Shown: one piece after another, positions 1-13,794 of the stretch
How positions within the stretch are numbered: the first letter of the stretch is position 1
How the letters are laid out: every line of letters begins with the position of its first letter
NCBI GenBank assembly: GCA_000231825.2
Contig: JH720351.1
Coordinates: 124,001-188,000, forward strand
Origin: Tetrahymena elliotti 4EA
Taxonomy: Eukaryota; Ciliophora; Oligohymenophorea; Hymenostomatida; Tetrahymenidae
DNA length: 64,000 bases
Direction: 5' to 3'
Notes under the pieces: model-generated
Seen by the model: only the letters and a program-made list of their open reading frames with translations
What the model was told of the DNA's origin: nothing
Database searches by the model: none
Made by a program: the position numbers and the translations under genes

Positions 1-362
1 TATTTTTATTAATAAATAATTTAAACTTTATTTATTAAATAAAGAAAGATAAAAGGATTGTTATCAGCGGTTATCAAGATGATTAAAGAGACAGACTTAA
101 ATAAATTGTTAAAGAATTAGGTAATTTTTTTTAGTTAAATGCGATTAAAATTATTATTTATTAAAAAGGTGCTATTTATTCTCCAGAATTAACAGAAATT
201 TGTGATTTTATGATAACAAAAGATAAAAAAACAGATAAATATTCCTAATACTTGAGGAATAAATAAGTTTTAAAAAATTTGAAAGTAGTTGATTAAAAAT
301 TTTTGCAAATGTGTAAAGTGTAGAAAAAACTAGTAGATTATAAAGAATACTTAATTGAATGA
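1..362 (+). CDS. BRCT-domain protein, C-terminal end (partial)
   Basis: The frame is open from the window edge and ends at TGA 360-362; TAA and TAG are read as Gln. The translated segment begins with a beta-strand/helix block (KRIVISGYQDD, then RLKQIVKELG), passes ITKDKKTDK and ends with a hydrophobic/Cys block (VVDQKFLQMC) and DYKEYLIE. That order fits a BRCT fold: first strand, helix 1 ending in a conserved Gly, the T-x-K phosphate-pocket region, then the strand and helix that normally carry a Trp or Phe and Cys. BRCT domains bind phosphopeptides in DNA-repair and checkpoint proteins, so a nuclear role is inferred. The very first codons may be intron. The rest of the protein lies outside the window, so the parent (ligase, PARP, TopBP1-like or other) cannot be told. 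Confidence 0.6.
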
Positions 363-3300
363 CAGATCTAAACATTCAAATCATTTATCAATCTTTCAAA
401 TAATGTATTATTTTGTAATTATCTTCATTAAATGCTTATCTTAAAAAATCTTAAAAACAGAAATAAAAGATCATACAATATTATTTTTTAGATTTATTAA
501 TATCATATTGTTTCATATATTTGTAAGTATGTAAACTGTAATAAAATACTATTATAATTTACTAATTTATTAATTCTAGCTGTAAAAATAAAATAAATAT
601 GTTAAATTCAAATAATTTGTCATTATCAAGTTAAATTTATATATATTAAATCTTCAAAAATTAGTATTAAAGAACTTAAAGTCTAAAAAATTCTTAAAAA
701 AATGTGAGAAGGGAGAGAAAGATTGGTAACAAACAACATATGATTATTAAAGGTATATGTTTTCTTAAATCTTTTATAGAAACTTTTATTTTTATAATTA
801 TTTATAACTTAATTTTAGAATAATCTTATTAAAAATATATGGCTAATTATGTTCAAATTTTTAAAAGGTAAAAAAAGCAAGAATATAAAAATAATTAAAT
901 AGATGATAGTAAGTATTATTTTTAATGGTATGTAAATTAGCTTAAAAATCTTAAAATAGTAGTACTCCCAAATTTAACAATTAAATAATTTCCTTTTATT
1001 TTGTTTTATTTATCTTATTGTTTAGTTTGTGAATAAAAAAATAAGTAGTTTTAATAGAGATAATAATAGAACTTTCTTTCATTTTTTACATTAATTTGTG
1101 AACAAAAGTAGCTTATTAATTTTATTTCTCAAGAATTATAAAGCATAAAAAGCTTAAGCTGACATATTATCAATTCTTTTATTAAATTAATTTTTTAAAA
1201 TCATCCTTAAATATTCTTTATTGTCAAGTTACTCTTTTTCAATTTTAAACTTTTTGCAAAAATTTAAATTAGTTTTTTACTAATAAAAACATGAGATTCA
1301 AGATAAAAATCTTAAAAATATTAAAATAATTTATCTTTATCATTTATTTATTTTTTTGTAAAAGGGATCTATTTAATGTTCACTATCAAGATAAATTAAA
1401 CTTACTTTATGTTATTTTTAGAATTATATTTATATTAATTAAGCAATTTAAATAAAAAGAGGTGTTCTTAGAAATTGCAAATAATTAATTTAATTTCATC
1501 CATGATTGTTGAAATAAATATATAGACAATTTATATTTGATGAAATAAACTAATTTGATAGATTTATCTATTTAATCTTAAATATTTAATTTCAAATTTA
1601 ATTTGAAAATTACAATCAAATTATTTTTTTGGATTTTAATTAGGAATTACTTTAAAGTATATAAATCCCTAGATTATTTAAAATCAAAAGAAATTATTCA
1701 ATTTCTTTTTTGATATTTGGAAAATTAACATTTTATAGAAAACTCAGATTATAATTTGTAAAAGAAAAAGCTGATGCTTTTTCATCAAAATTTCTAATAA
1801 AAAAAAATTAAAGTTTATGTCAGTGTAACAAAATATTTTTGGATTTTTTATTTACAAATTAAAAGAATAAACTAATAAAATTTTACATAAATAAACACAT
1901 GATGATTTTTGATTACAAATTTAGATTTGACAACTAACTATAATTATACTGCTTATTTTTACAGTTATCACATTATATAAAATATTCAATTATTATTGAA
2001 AGACATGATTGTTTGAAAAATTCTGTCTTGATTACAGCTTTCTCAAAATATATCTTTTATAGTGTTTAAAATTAAGGTAACTATCATATTTGAAAATATA
2101 AGAAAGAACATGTAAATATTTCATGTTAAGATGCTACTGATTTAATAATTCCCAAATATTATCTAATTTTTATATTTAGCTTAGAACTTTTAATTTTCTG
2201 AATATGAGATAAATAATTTATGGCTTTAATTCTCTCCACTCCACATTTATTAAAAAGAAACTATAATTAGATATCAACCAATTAGGTTAATAAATGTAAA
2301 TTTATATAATTTTTCTTTCTTATCTAAAGATTTTTACCGTAAATATTTCATTAAGAGCTTAAGCAAAATACAATTACTTATTGATTGGGAATATACTTGA
2401 TATTATATATTATATAATTTACCCTTTACTTTTTGTCAAGGTTGCTCATTTTTTAATCAATTTTTTACTTTATATTTTTTTATACAAGATATAATAAATT
2501 TTCTAAGTCTTTTCATTGTTTATTGGAAAATTATTTTTTATTTTCTATTGACAAGAAATAAGTGAATTAATATGTTATTGTTTGTAATCTTTTGAGTTTC
2601 TTTTAAAAACTAGTTAATTAAAGACTGTTTAATGGCAATTCATGCAGGTTGATTTAATAATCTGAAAGAATTCCCTTTTTTAGAGTTAAAATGATGAAAC
2701 AAATTTTAGATTAAAAAAAAATCAATAGATCACAATTTTCTTTTTTTTTCTTTCTACTTTGATTTTCCCACCTACTTCTGTTTTTAAAATAGAAGTAAAA
2801 ACAAATGAATATTCCTTTGTACAAAACCAAACATTGTATTTTTCCTAACATAAAAAATACCCAAAATTTTAATCTTTTAGATATATGCAACCAGCTTTAG
2901 AATACAATTTAAATTAACTGAATTATGTATTTTTTTTAAATGATTGTTTTGCTGTCTTTGAAAACAAGAAAAATGAAAAAAATATAGAGAGAATTATTGA
3001 ATTTTAACTCTTTCATCCAGCTAGTTATAAAATTTTTTTCTACTCTTTGTTTTTTTTTCAATTTGAAAGCCAAAGAAAGATGGAATTCTCAAAAATAATT
3101 GATAATTTAAGATAAAATAATTAACTCTTCATTTATCACCAAAATTGGAATTTTCTAATTTATATTTCATCAAATATTAATTGAAATTACTTTTTTTAAA
3201 GTTTAAATATTTGATAAATTATGTGCGTTTACTTATCAAAATACAGAATATTTTTTTTAGAATTAATTTTATTAGATAAAATTTTTGTTGTAGTCAATGG

Positions 3301-4156
3301 CTTTCGCTTTTAAAGACAGAAGGAAAATTGAACTTTTTAGTAATAATTTTCAGATGTTTCCTCCATTATTTTTTAAAAAATAAAAATTGCTGTAAAAGTT
3401 GAATAGCCCTTTTAAATAATCATAAGAAGAAAATTAATATTAGATAAAATATGAACAAAATTTATTTATTTCTAATCACATTAATATTTTTTTGGTGAGC
3501 AAGTTTCTACTAAGTTTTTAACATGAAAAGAAAATTGGCAATTTTAATTAAAAAGTAAAAATGATGAGAATAGTCTGATTCTAATTTTGAAAATCACACA
3601 GTTTTGTTAACAAAAAAATGCAGACAGAATAAACAACAATATTAATATCAAAAAAAGTAAAAATTAGCAAAGGAATTAATAAATAACTTGTTTTTAGATT
3701 TTGAAATGAATGAAAAACCAAAAAAAGAAATACTTGTCTGTCAGCTTAGATGTTAATCTGACTGATTCAAATAATAATATATCTCTTTACTCTCAAGCTG
3801 ATTTCCTTTATTTTTCATTTATTTATTAATTTTTAGTTAATTACAGAGGGAAATTCAATAAGCAGGTTTAAGAAAGTGTATTTATTTCACAAAAGAAACA
3901 AAAAATACGCAATAACAAATAATTAATTAATAATTAATAACAGGAGGCTCAATACTTTCTAAAAAAGAAAGAAAGAAGAAACTAACTAAAAAAAGATTAA
4001 TTAGATATTAATAATTAATTATTCAAAAAATCTATTCAAAAATTACAAAGCCATTAGCGAACCTCTTAAAAATACACTAATACAGCCTGATTCTACAACA
4101 AATATTTCAAAATTTATCATAGAAGAAAAAAATCTTCACCCTTAGCAACATTTTAT
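363..4156. other. AT-rich intergenic stretch
   Basis: About 3.8 kb between the BRCT gene and the RING gene, both on the plus strand. It is very AT-rich with long A and T runs. I see no open frame on either strand with amino-acid usage like a protein, and no RNA gene. It must hold the 3' flank of the first gene and the promoter and 5' UTR of the second. Confidence 0.6.
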
Positions 4157-5831
4157 ATGAGTATAAATACATAATAGATAGAAACTCAAGTTATAAATTT
4201 GTCTTAATAAGTTTAAGGAATACCTTAGCAAGTAGTAGTAGTTGCACCTAGTCAACTAGAAGAATAAAACCTATAAATAAATTAGTCTTTACCCCTTTAA
4301 TCAAGCGAGAGTGTAAGAGTATCTGCATAAAATCAAACTTAATAAAGAGCTGTTAATCAAGATTGTATATCTTCAACTTCTCCTACTATGCGTTTTTTTG
4401 TTATTATAGCTACAATTTTCATGGGATTATATTCACTGATTACATATTTATTGAATGAGACAAAGAAGTTTATTCTCTCTCCTATAACAAAGCTCTTTGA
4501 TGGTTAGTGTGCTAGCCACCAACCTGATGATTTGTGCTTAGATTGCACTAACTGTTAGCAAACAAAGTAATTACCTGGACGCAAATATTGTGAATAAGAA
4601 TGTTGTATCTGCTACAATCAAATAAAAAATAAAGTTATTTTTCCATGCTAACACAGTTGTTGTGGTAAATATTATTTGTTTATTATCCTTTAATAGCTAA
4701 AATCCTAAAAATAATTTACAATCAAAAAACTTTTTCTTTGTTGTTTTAAAAAAGTTAATTAATTGATAATTGTAAAAACAGCAAAATTTTATCAACACAC
4801 TTGATAAAACATCTATCAAAAAAGAACTTTTGTTTCTTAATTTTAAATCCTTTATCTGATGATGACGATAAAAAAAGTTGTAAATAAAATTTTTATTAAA
4901 TTTCCTCAAAGTTTAAATAATGAATGGAAAAGATGATCAAATATTCTTCAAATAAAACAACATTTTTACACTTAAAAGATTTTAATCCTTAATGAATTAT
5001 ATTAACTTAATATATTTTCATTCATAAATAAAAGCTGAATGCGCTATCTAATGGTGGGAAAACCAAAACAACAAAAAAATAAAATGCATGTATTGCAGAA
5101 ATAATATTGATATGATATATAGAGATTTCCAGGCTGATGGTGATAAATATTTAATAGAACTACGTCAAAAAATAAGATAATACAATTCAACATTTGCTCC
5201 TAAAAACCGTTCTGTAAGATTCAATTTCTTTCTTTGTTAATCATTTCTTTAGATAAATAGCAGTCTTTCCAGTTATAAAAGAAATCTAATTTACAATTTA
5301 AATTAATTTTGAGATTTATTTATTTTCTGCTGCTGAGATATCTGATTTTACTTAAACCCCTTATTCTTAATGCAAAAATATCTATTTCTTTAACACAATA
5401 AAAATTAAAAAATAGTAATCAAATTAGTTAGATTAATTATTTTTAATAACAAAAGAGAGCTGTTTGCATTTTCAGAAATCTTATTTTCATATTTATAAAA
5501 TTATCTTTTCATCTTGGATTTATTTATTATTTTTATAAAAAAGTTGTACTCCAAAATTAGAGAATCACCTTTCCTATTCTAAAGAACTATCAATTTCATT
5601 TTCACTCGTGAAGGTATCATGTATATGCTTGGTCACGTGTGCTCATCTCATTTCTTTATAGTTGGGTTGCTTTATATATTAAGCCCACTTGATTTACTAC
5701 CAGAATGTATATTTGGTATTTTTGGAATTCTTGATGATATAGTTGTACTTGGTATTCTTTTTGTGCTCCTTACTAATTTTTATTATCGCTACTTACTTCG
5801 TTAAGATTAAGAAAACTCTTCTCGTGACTGA
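4157..5831 (+). CDS. RNF170: RNF170-like RING E3 ubiquitin ligase with DUF1232
   Basis: Three exons: 4157-4664, 5035-5213, 5544-5831 (324 aa; introns 370 and 330 nt). A polar N-terminus of about 77 residues is followed by a hydrophobic segment (FFVIIATIFMGLYSLITYLL). Then comes a C3HC4 RING: the CCIC pair, PCQHSCCAEC formed across the first splice, and KCMYC. The part after the RING aligns with animal RNF170: the block ending APKNRS, then two hydrophobic helices containing YILSPLDLLPE and GILDDIVVLGI, the DUF1232 signature. In animals RNF170 sits in the ER membrane and ubiquitinates activated IP3 receptors for ERAD; the same location and ligase activity are inferred here. The start is the first in-frame ATG of a frame that stays open without TGA. 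The plain TAA at 5804 that a standard code would use is read through to TGA 5829-5831. Confidence 0.88.
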
Positions 5832-8800
5832 ATTTGAAATAACATAATTCTTCTTCAAATTTTTAAAATAAAAATTGACAAACTTTCTCATTAATTATCA
5901 TCTTTTGTAAAAATAACCTTTTTCAAATTTCAAAAAATGACTAAAAATCTAAAATATTAGACTTAATTATCTAAAATAACTCAAATATATATATACATTT
6001 TAAAACAATATACAACGAAACACTTAATAGAAAATTGATAATCAAATTTTAATTGCTAAATGAATCTAAAGTGATGACTATTCCTCGAAATAATAATTTA
6101 TGTAAAAAATTGGCTTAAATAAAAATATATTAGATACTACAATAGGCTACAATCTTGAAGAGTTTATTAGAAATCTCAAAATAAAATAAATAAAAAGATT
6201 TAATGTGTTTTAGAAAATAAAATGGAAATTAAATTTATTTCTTTAAATTTGACAGAGCAAATTAATAATCATGAAGAAAAAAAAAAATTTGTATTAATTC
6301 CACTAGAAATTCTTCTGAAATTGAAAAGACTTGATGAATTGATTTATAACCTTGATTGATGGGTCAATCGAATGATAATAAAATATTCGAATCACTATTG
6401 GAACAAAGAATGATGAATTGAAATAGTAGTTTAATAGTTGGCTAATCTAAATAGAAAAAATAACTAAGTATTTATTATCCAGAAATTAATTTTTTTAAAA
6501 TCAATAACAAATCAAAGTAAATACAACTTTATTGAAATTTAAGGTTTATGGCTAATAAATATCTGTCACTATAATTGACGAATTAAATTAAATAAAGATA
6601 CTTAAAGAGCAAATTTACTTAAACTAAAAATACTTAAGCAACTATTGATTTTTAATAAATTCATAATAATAATAATAATAAAAATAAATAGAAAGAAATA
6701 ATAAAAGTATTCTAAATTGTTGTTTAATTTACACTATTTTTGATAAATAATGAAATCAGATTCATTGTATTGAAAGCATTTTTTATTTTCAAATAAACTA
6801 ATGAATATTTTCATTATTGGTTTTTGCTCAAAGGAAGTATCTTAAGTAATATAAATTTTCAGTTTTGATTAGTCAAATACCAAAATAATTTACTAATTAC
6901 CATAAAAAAGAATAATTTAACAGAATAAATACAAATTATAAGGTCTACTGTAAACTTAAAGTAATAAAAAACGAAATAGTTTGTTTGAATTTTGTTTAGA
7001 TTAAAATATATGATAGAAGATTTGTTAATCTATTATGTATCTATAGCCTAAGTAGAAGAAATTTTTTTATTTATTCTGATTAAAATTACAATCTTATTTA
7101 TTTGGGTGTCCTTTTGGTTACATTAGAAATTAAATTTAACAAAATTTAGATGCAGAAATCTAAACTGATTTTTGCCAACAAAAATGTAGATCATTCTCGC
7201 TGTTAAATAAATACATTAAGCCAAACAAAATATTTAAAACCTAAATATTAATTTGAAGGTATCAAAAAAAAACTGATTTTCAAGCAACCAACCAAGCAAA
7301 AAAGATTATTTTAAAACTGTCTTTTATATAAATCTTAAACTATACGTATTATATTAAGTAATGACACATCATAGATAGCATAATCATCACAACGAATATT
7401 TCAAAATATAAATAAACACATCCAATAATAATAATAATAAATTAAAATAAATAATAAAAATATCATTCTTTAGAAATTTATATAAAATTACACTTTCATA
7501 TATTTGTTAATTATTTTTATCTTTTGCTCTCAAACCTATTTTTTATCATTTTTAAATGAATATTTGAGTTAGCCATCCTTCACAAACTTTTTACTTGGTT
7601 TTTACTGCCTCTCTATTTTTAATTTTTTATGGTGTTAATAATTCCTTTTAATGTCTGAAAAAGCAAAAAATATAATATTTGTTCAGCTTTTATAATTTTT
7701 TTATTGATGAGTTTCAACCTTTATGGGCTTACTGATTTGTATATTATTATAATAAATCAAAAAACTAGTAAACAATAATCAACAATTTTTAAATTTATCT
7801 ATAATATTGCATCTTTTTCTCATATATATGATGTTGTAAATAAAAACAATTCAAACCTAAATGATAAAATAATCTAATTCATCTTTAAATTTAATTATAT
7901 AGAAGCTTCTTTAACATAGAAATTATATCATTACTTAACTAATTAAACTAAAAACTCATTACTTTAATTCATGAAAATTCATTATATTTTATTGATTGAA
8001 CATTACAAAAATTTAAAACAAATTAAAAATCCATAATTATGTCAAGTTTTTTATATAAATCTTGAAATAATATTTTATGGTCTAATAGCTGTTCATTAAA
8101 TTGCACGAAACTAATGAAATGATTTTTAGATTATTCCTTTTAAAATAGAACAAATTCATTGCTTCTTTAATTCCTAGTTAACATATTAAAAACCTAAACT
8201 ATAAAACACTAAGCTATTCAAGATGAAAAAGATTAAAATAAAAGTAAATATTTGTAAATAAATTCAGTTTATTCAATTAGTATGGCTATTTGAATAATAT
8301 TATTTTAAACTTTAATGAGTAGTGCGAATAAACTCCATATTTTTATTTGATTCATAAGTAAAATTAAATATTATTTATTTTAAAAAATCTAAATATAAAT
8401 GAATATATTTAATTTAATGATCACAAATTAACTCCTAAATTATTTCACATCAGGTATTTTATTATAAAACTTATTTTCTTTTTCACAAATTAATTACAAA
8501 AAACCATCATCTTAAATTTAACAAAATAGTAGATTTTAAGACAATATAATTTATTATTGTACAATTATAATCATTTTAAGAATAAGTTATTGTTAGAATA
8601 AATAATTTTAAAATTAAAGCAAAAAATAACATATTAACTTTATTAAATTAAAAAGAACTCAACAAAATAATCAGTTTAAAAAATTTATTTATTATACTTT
8701 GATTAAAATGTTTTAAAAACCTAGATAATAATTACAATTATTTAGTTATTAATTTAATGTTTTGTAATCAGACTTTAAAAACTCAAAATTTTTTTTGGAC

Positions 8801-9574
8801 TTTAATTAAAGAAAATAGCTTTTTTTTAAATTAATTATTCTATTAAATCTTTATGACTTTTTTTAACATTAATTTCCTCTTCTTTTATAATTTTATCTTC
8901 TGTAACTTGGATCAAAAATAATCTAGTAAAGCAACAAATTTTAAAATAATTTGATTTATTATTTACTGATCAAAATTAAAAAAAGAATTAGAATCTCTTG
9001 TTTGTTAAAGAACAACAAAACATCTTAAATTAATCTTAGAAAACTAGTTCGGATTTGGATAAAATATTTAAATAATTTTAATAATTTATCTAAATTAAAT
9101 ATTAAAATATTCTGATAACAGTGAATATTAAGAAAGAAAATATAAAATCAAGCAGATATATTATTTCTGTAGATAATTATTTCCATATTTTGAATTTTTA
9201 AAAATATTTAGCTTGCTTGCTTAACCATTCAAGAATATTTCATTTTTAAAAATATAAAAACCAAAACCAAATAAAAAATCATTTTTGGAAAGAAAAAGAA
9301 AAGATTTTTGTTGGTTGTTTGATTGGGAGTTAAGAAGGAAGAGAAATAAATTATTTTGATAAAAAGAATATCATATTTATAATTTGAAATATAAAGTTCT
9401 ACTATTACTTTTTTAGGAGAAATTTAATGAAATACTGTTTTAATTGCTAATTTATCAATTGGTTTTTATAAAAGCAAAATTATTTGATTATTTTTTTATA
9501 ACTAATAATCTAGATTATTCTTCCTTAAATTTCAAAAATTATTGATCAAAAAAGATATTAAAAAAGTAAAAGGT
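5832..9574. other. AT-rich intergenic stretch
   Basis: About 3.7 kb without a gene I can support. It contains two similar AAT-type microsatellites near 6665-6690 and 7424-7460. The rest is A/T-rich sequence without protein-like frames. Confidence 0.55.
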
Positions 9575-11616
9575 ATGTTTAGATCTATAAGTTAATAGCT
9601 GTTCAAGTTAGGGTTTAATGGAGCTAAAGCATAGAATTTATAATAGCTAACATTTTTAAATAGATTTAGATGTTCCATAGAAAATAAAAAGATTTAGTAC
9701 TACAAGCTGCATGAAGTTTAATTTATCAAGTTAGGAGATAACAGAGATGAATGCGATTAATTAGTTTAAAGCTAATACTTTAATGATAGTACAGAAGATA
9801 GAATGAAATTCATGGAAAATAAGCTTGGTCTAAACAAATGTGTTGAACTTAAGTACAAACTAAACTATATTATGTAACTCAAAGATAAGGAAATGTACTA
9901 GCAAAAAAAGGTTATTGAGTTAACATCAATAGCAATTAAATACATGCAGAAACAAAAAGTAAAATTTGAGAAATTTGACGATAAAAATCAGCAATAGTTT
10001 ATTTATTTTTTGAGAAACTTAAGTGAATTAATGGTTTATATGAATATTATTAATCCAAATATTTGGAGAGAATTTTTTGAGAGCATTGTTGCCATCTCAA
10101 AGACTAAAGGATATAATTACCATTTTGTTTAACTTTTGAGCTCAATAGATATATTCTGTAAAAAGTTTTATAACGAAAGCAGTGACTTGTTCAGGTCAAT
10201 GGTTGTTTTTAAAGAAGAAGATCTTGTTGATATAATTTCACCTAAGCTCATCTTATAATTACTTAGCAATCTTGAGAAATGTCCCATTAATGATCCTAAT
10301 CCTAAATCTTATGTGTTAACTCTCTACCATTTGGCATCAATAATTTGGAAAATCTAAAAATCTCACCAAACTTTCTTTTCTGGATACCATCGCAACTAGT
10401 TTTTTGCTTCTCAACAAAAAAAGACAATTGAAGTACTTTAGAATATTCATGAAATAGATTTAGCTATGAGCTTATACTTTTCTATTGGAATTACAGGAGC
10501 TATAAATGATGAGATGTAAACTAAGTTCAACAGCTTCTTTATCTCAAAGAAATAAGAGCTTCAAAAGAAAGAATTGGTTGCAGAAAAAATAATTGACTTA
10601 TGGGTTAAAATAGGTAAAGGATCATAAGAACTCTATGATGTTATTGAATCTTTAAGAATTGAGAAAATTCTTAAAAGCAAAGATATTGCTTAAATTCTTA
10701 GATGGTTGCTGATAGCTCCCTCTACTAATGTCTAAATAAAGCCCTAAATTATTAAAGAGATATTTAATCATTTAACAAATGAAAGTGATTCTTTTAATAA
10801 CATATCTTATTTTTAGATAGATATTTTATTTAATGTTCTTTGCTATTATTATTCATAAATGCCAGATGCTATCAATAAAAAATTCTTCAATTCATCTATA
10901 TTTTCACAGATTATAGATCATATGAGAGCAGTAAGTTATTATTATTTGATTATCTTACATTTTAAATAAAATAATTTTATATTTAAAAGGGTTATTTAAT
11001 TGAAGTAGAGTAATACTAGGGAAAAGAGAGTATTATAGATTTGAAGAGAGTAATTTAAAATATAAAAGAAGATATCAAGAAATAACCAAGCATCTTATAT
11101 AATCATGGAGATAATATTAATAATGAATCTAATCTCAAGCATTTAAAATAAGAACAAATTAGTTTATCTAGTTTGTTGTACTGGCTTAAGTAATAGGATT
11201 TGGAAGATGAATTCATTATTTTAACTAACTAAAAAATTTATCTGTATGAAGTCGATATTCTTTTGTATGCTAAGAGATTAGATAAGGTGATTGGAATTGA
11301 AATTACAGGAAAGAATTATCAAAATGTAGATGGGTCTTTGATAGGAAAAAGGAATCTAAAAAATAAAATATTCGAACTTAATGGATTACCAATTGCTTAT
11401 TTCGATGTTTCTGAAGAAGAAATATTTAATAATCATATATCTCTTTCAGTATCTAGAAAGAAATCTAAAATTAAAATTGCAGAAGAACTCTTTTAAATTA
11501 TTGAAAATTTACTTGGATATGAATATCCAAAGAAATAATTATAAGACCCAAAAAAATTTATTCTAAAATAAGATATAGAATAAATCAATGTTTAATAACA
11601 TTAATAGCAATAGTGA
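9575..11616 (+). CDS. RAP-domain protein, probably organellar RNA-binding
   Basis: Two exons, 9575-10930 and 10990-11616, split by a 59-nt intron in phase 0; 660 aa. Residues 1-450 form an all-helical region with repeated leucine/isoleucine periodicity and no signature I recognise. Residues about 535-605 resemble a RAP domain: YLYEVDILLYAKR, then VIGIEITGKNYQ, GKRNLKNKIFELNG and LPIAYFDVSEEE. This is the usual RAP order, in which a strand with the 'EvdG' motif is followed by a helix and a 'G..v..v...eW' strand. The C-terminus is Q-rich. RAP proteins, including animal FASTK relatives and many alveolate proteins, act on mitochondrial or plastid RNA, and helical repeats plus RAP is the typical layout. 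The mitochondrial location is inferred; the N-terminus (MFRSISQQLFKLGFNGAK) is basic and could be a presequence. The stop is TGA 11614-11616. Confidence 0.65.
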
Positions 11617-12058
11617 AAATATAATTATTAATTAACAAGTCAGAATCTTAATAATTTATTTTATGTAATTAGAATTCATTTTTTAAAAAGGTGCTAATCT
11701 ATCTAATTATTTTAAGTTCAATTTATCTATTTTATTTGTTAGAGTATCGTTATTTCCAAATTTCTCAAAACAAAAATAATCTTAAAATTTTACTTTTTTT
11801 ACATTCTAAATATTTTTTGAATTTATTTTCTACTCTTACATTTGTTTTGAATAAACATAGCTAAAATTTAAAACATTTGAAATAAAAAATAACTTTTAAT
11901 AAAAAAAAAAACATAAAATGATGAATTAAGTTAGTTAAAAAAATGATAATTCATTTAATTCTTAATTGAAAATATTAATGTAATGATGAATTTAATTAGT
12001 TAATAAATGGTAAGTAATTAAAACATTTATTAGATAAAAGTACAAATAAGTTAGTAAA
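11617..12058. other. Convergent intergenic spacer
   Basis: About 440 nt between the ends of two convergent genes. It is AT-rich with no coding frame and should hold both 3' UTRs and polyadenylation sites. Confidence 0.6.
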
Positions 12059-13794
12059 TCAAAACTTGTAATAGTTTTCTTCTTTGAATCCTAATTCTAA
12101 GAAGAGCTTTCTAGCAAGGTTGGTCATAGGAACGGGACCACATGAGCAGCAAAGTATTTTATCATCTTTTTCAGTGAAACATTTTTTAAGCATGTCAATA
12201 GTAACAAAACCACCGAAATGCTTCCATCCCTCAGGAGGCTTTTGTAGATATTAAAAATTGATTAATATTTTAATTTAGGTATATAAAAATATTTACAGTA
12301 TCAAGAGTGTAGAAAAGTTTAAATCTTTTGTCCTTAGCATAATTTTCAAGCTCCTTTCTAAGCAAAATATCTTCCTGTTGAGTTAAATTTATGATTAAAA
12401 TAAAATTCACTATATATATTTAATTACTTCAGTTTTGTTGGCATAAAGTAAATAAAGTTCAGTGTTGTCTTCAGGATTGTTGCAAACTTATTAGATAATC
12501 TAATACATAGGAGTAAGTCCAGTACCACCAGCAATCATGTACATTTTGTTGAAGGTTTTTTTTTGGATTTTACCATTTTCTAACTTTCTGTTAATAATAC
12601 ATTTTCCATTTCCGAAATATTCTAAATGACCATGAGGACCAGTAATTTCAACTTCAGAACCAAGCTAAATAAAGAAAATATTAAAAATTATATAACATGA
12701 TGAAAAGTTAAATAATTACAGGAAGATTTTCTAAGTAAGGAGTCAATTAACCACCTTCGGGGAATTTAGGATGGACATTAGGACGATAGATTTTAATAAC
12801 TTATTCAAAAGTACCCTATTTAAATATGATAAAAACAAATTATTAGCTTTCAATCAAATAATATTTCTTTAATCATTTTCAAAACTTTATTTGCTGCGAG
12901 TTTTACTTAAAAATTCTATTTATCTTATTCCATTTAAAATAGTTAAATTTTACCTTTTAATTTACTACAGAAGTAGGAGTATACTTTCTACTAACATCTT
13001 CTCCATTAACTTTAGCACTATTATTTTTATATTTTAATTATTCTAAATAATAAATTTATCTAATATTTACTGAATAATATAATGATTTCCAACAGGAACT
13101 CCCAAAGTTTATTCTTCACCAGGTAACTTAAAGACAAAGTTGAAGGTATCATGAGAAAGTGTTTATCTTTCTTTAAGGACAACTTTGAGTTTTCCATTGT
13201 GACCAACAGTGCTCAAAGCAGAATTGGAAGGAGCAGATCCTTTAAAAATAGAAAATAATTAATAAAATAATTATATAATTTAGAATTAAATGGAATTCTC
13301 AGGTAGGAAAAAGTTTTTTTTACCAAAAAAGAAAATCTGTTTTGATTGGTTTAAGAAAAATTAAGTGTGTGGTCTAATTTAATATTTAAAGATTGATTGA
13401 TTGATGCTCAATTATAAAATGAAAGAAATTCACTTCTTAAAAATGAATGAAAGCATTTAATGAAAATATCTTCTGAGTTCTATTAGGTAATAATTAGATT
13501 GTTTTCAATCTTTAAATATGTTTCCTTGTATTGCTTGTTGATATTCAATAAATTTATAATTGAAGTTTTGCAATTCTTTAAAAAATGATTTGTTTCTGCA
13601 ATATCTGTGAGAAAGAATATGGTAGAAAAAATTCAAAAATAAAATTTTATCTCTTTAATTTGTTAATATTTTCTCGACAATCTGATTTCCCTTTTTATTG
13701 AATAAGCTTAGTTACCTTTTTTTTTCTTGAGGAAAAGAAAAACGCTTGCTAAAATTATAGTTAAAGCAATAAGAATACCAGGATTAATAGCCAT
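12059..13794 (-). CDS. CYB5R: NADH-cytochrome b5 reductase
   Basis: Seven exons on the minus strand: 13794-13716, 13239-13071, 13017-12954, 12815-12720, 12664-12428, 12374-12297, 12238-12059. All phases join to 300 aa, the usual length of CYB5R. An N-terminal anchor (residues about 4-22, then KKKK) predicts membrane attachment with the enzyme in the cytosol. The FAD-binding motif is RKYTPTS at 93-99, in place of RxYTPxS. The NADH-binding loop GGTGLTP is at 182-188 and CGPVPM at 274-279, with a C-terminal aromatic residue as in the family. The enzyme passes electrons from NADH through FAD to cytochrome b5 for fatty-acid desaturation and sterol synthesis. HPKFPEGGQLTPYL is the family's conserved block between the two domains. 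The 476-nt first intron is much longer than the others. Confidence 0.95.
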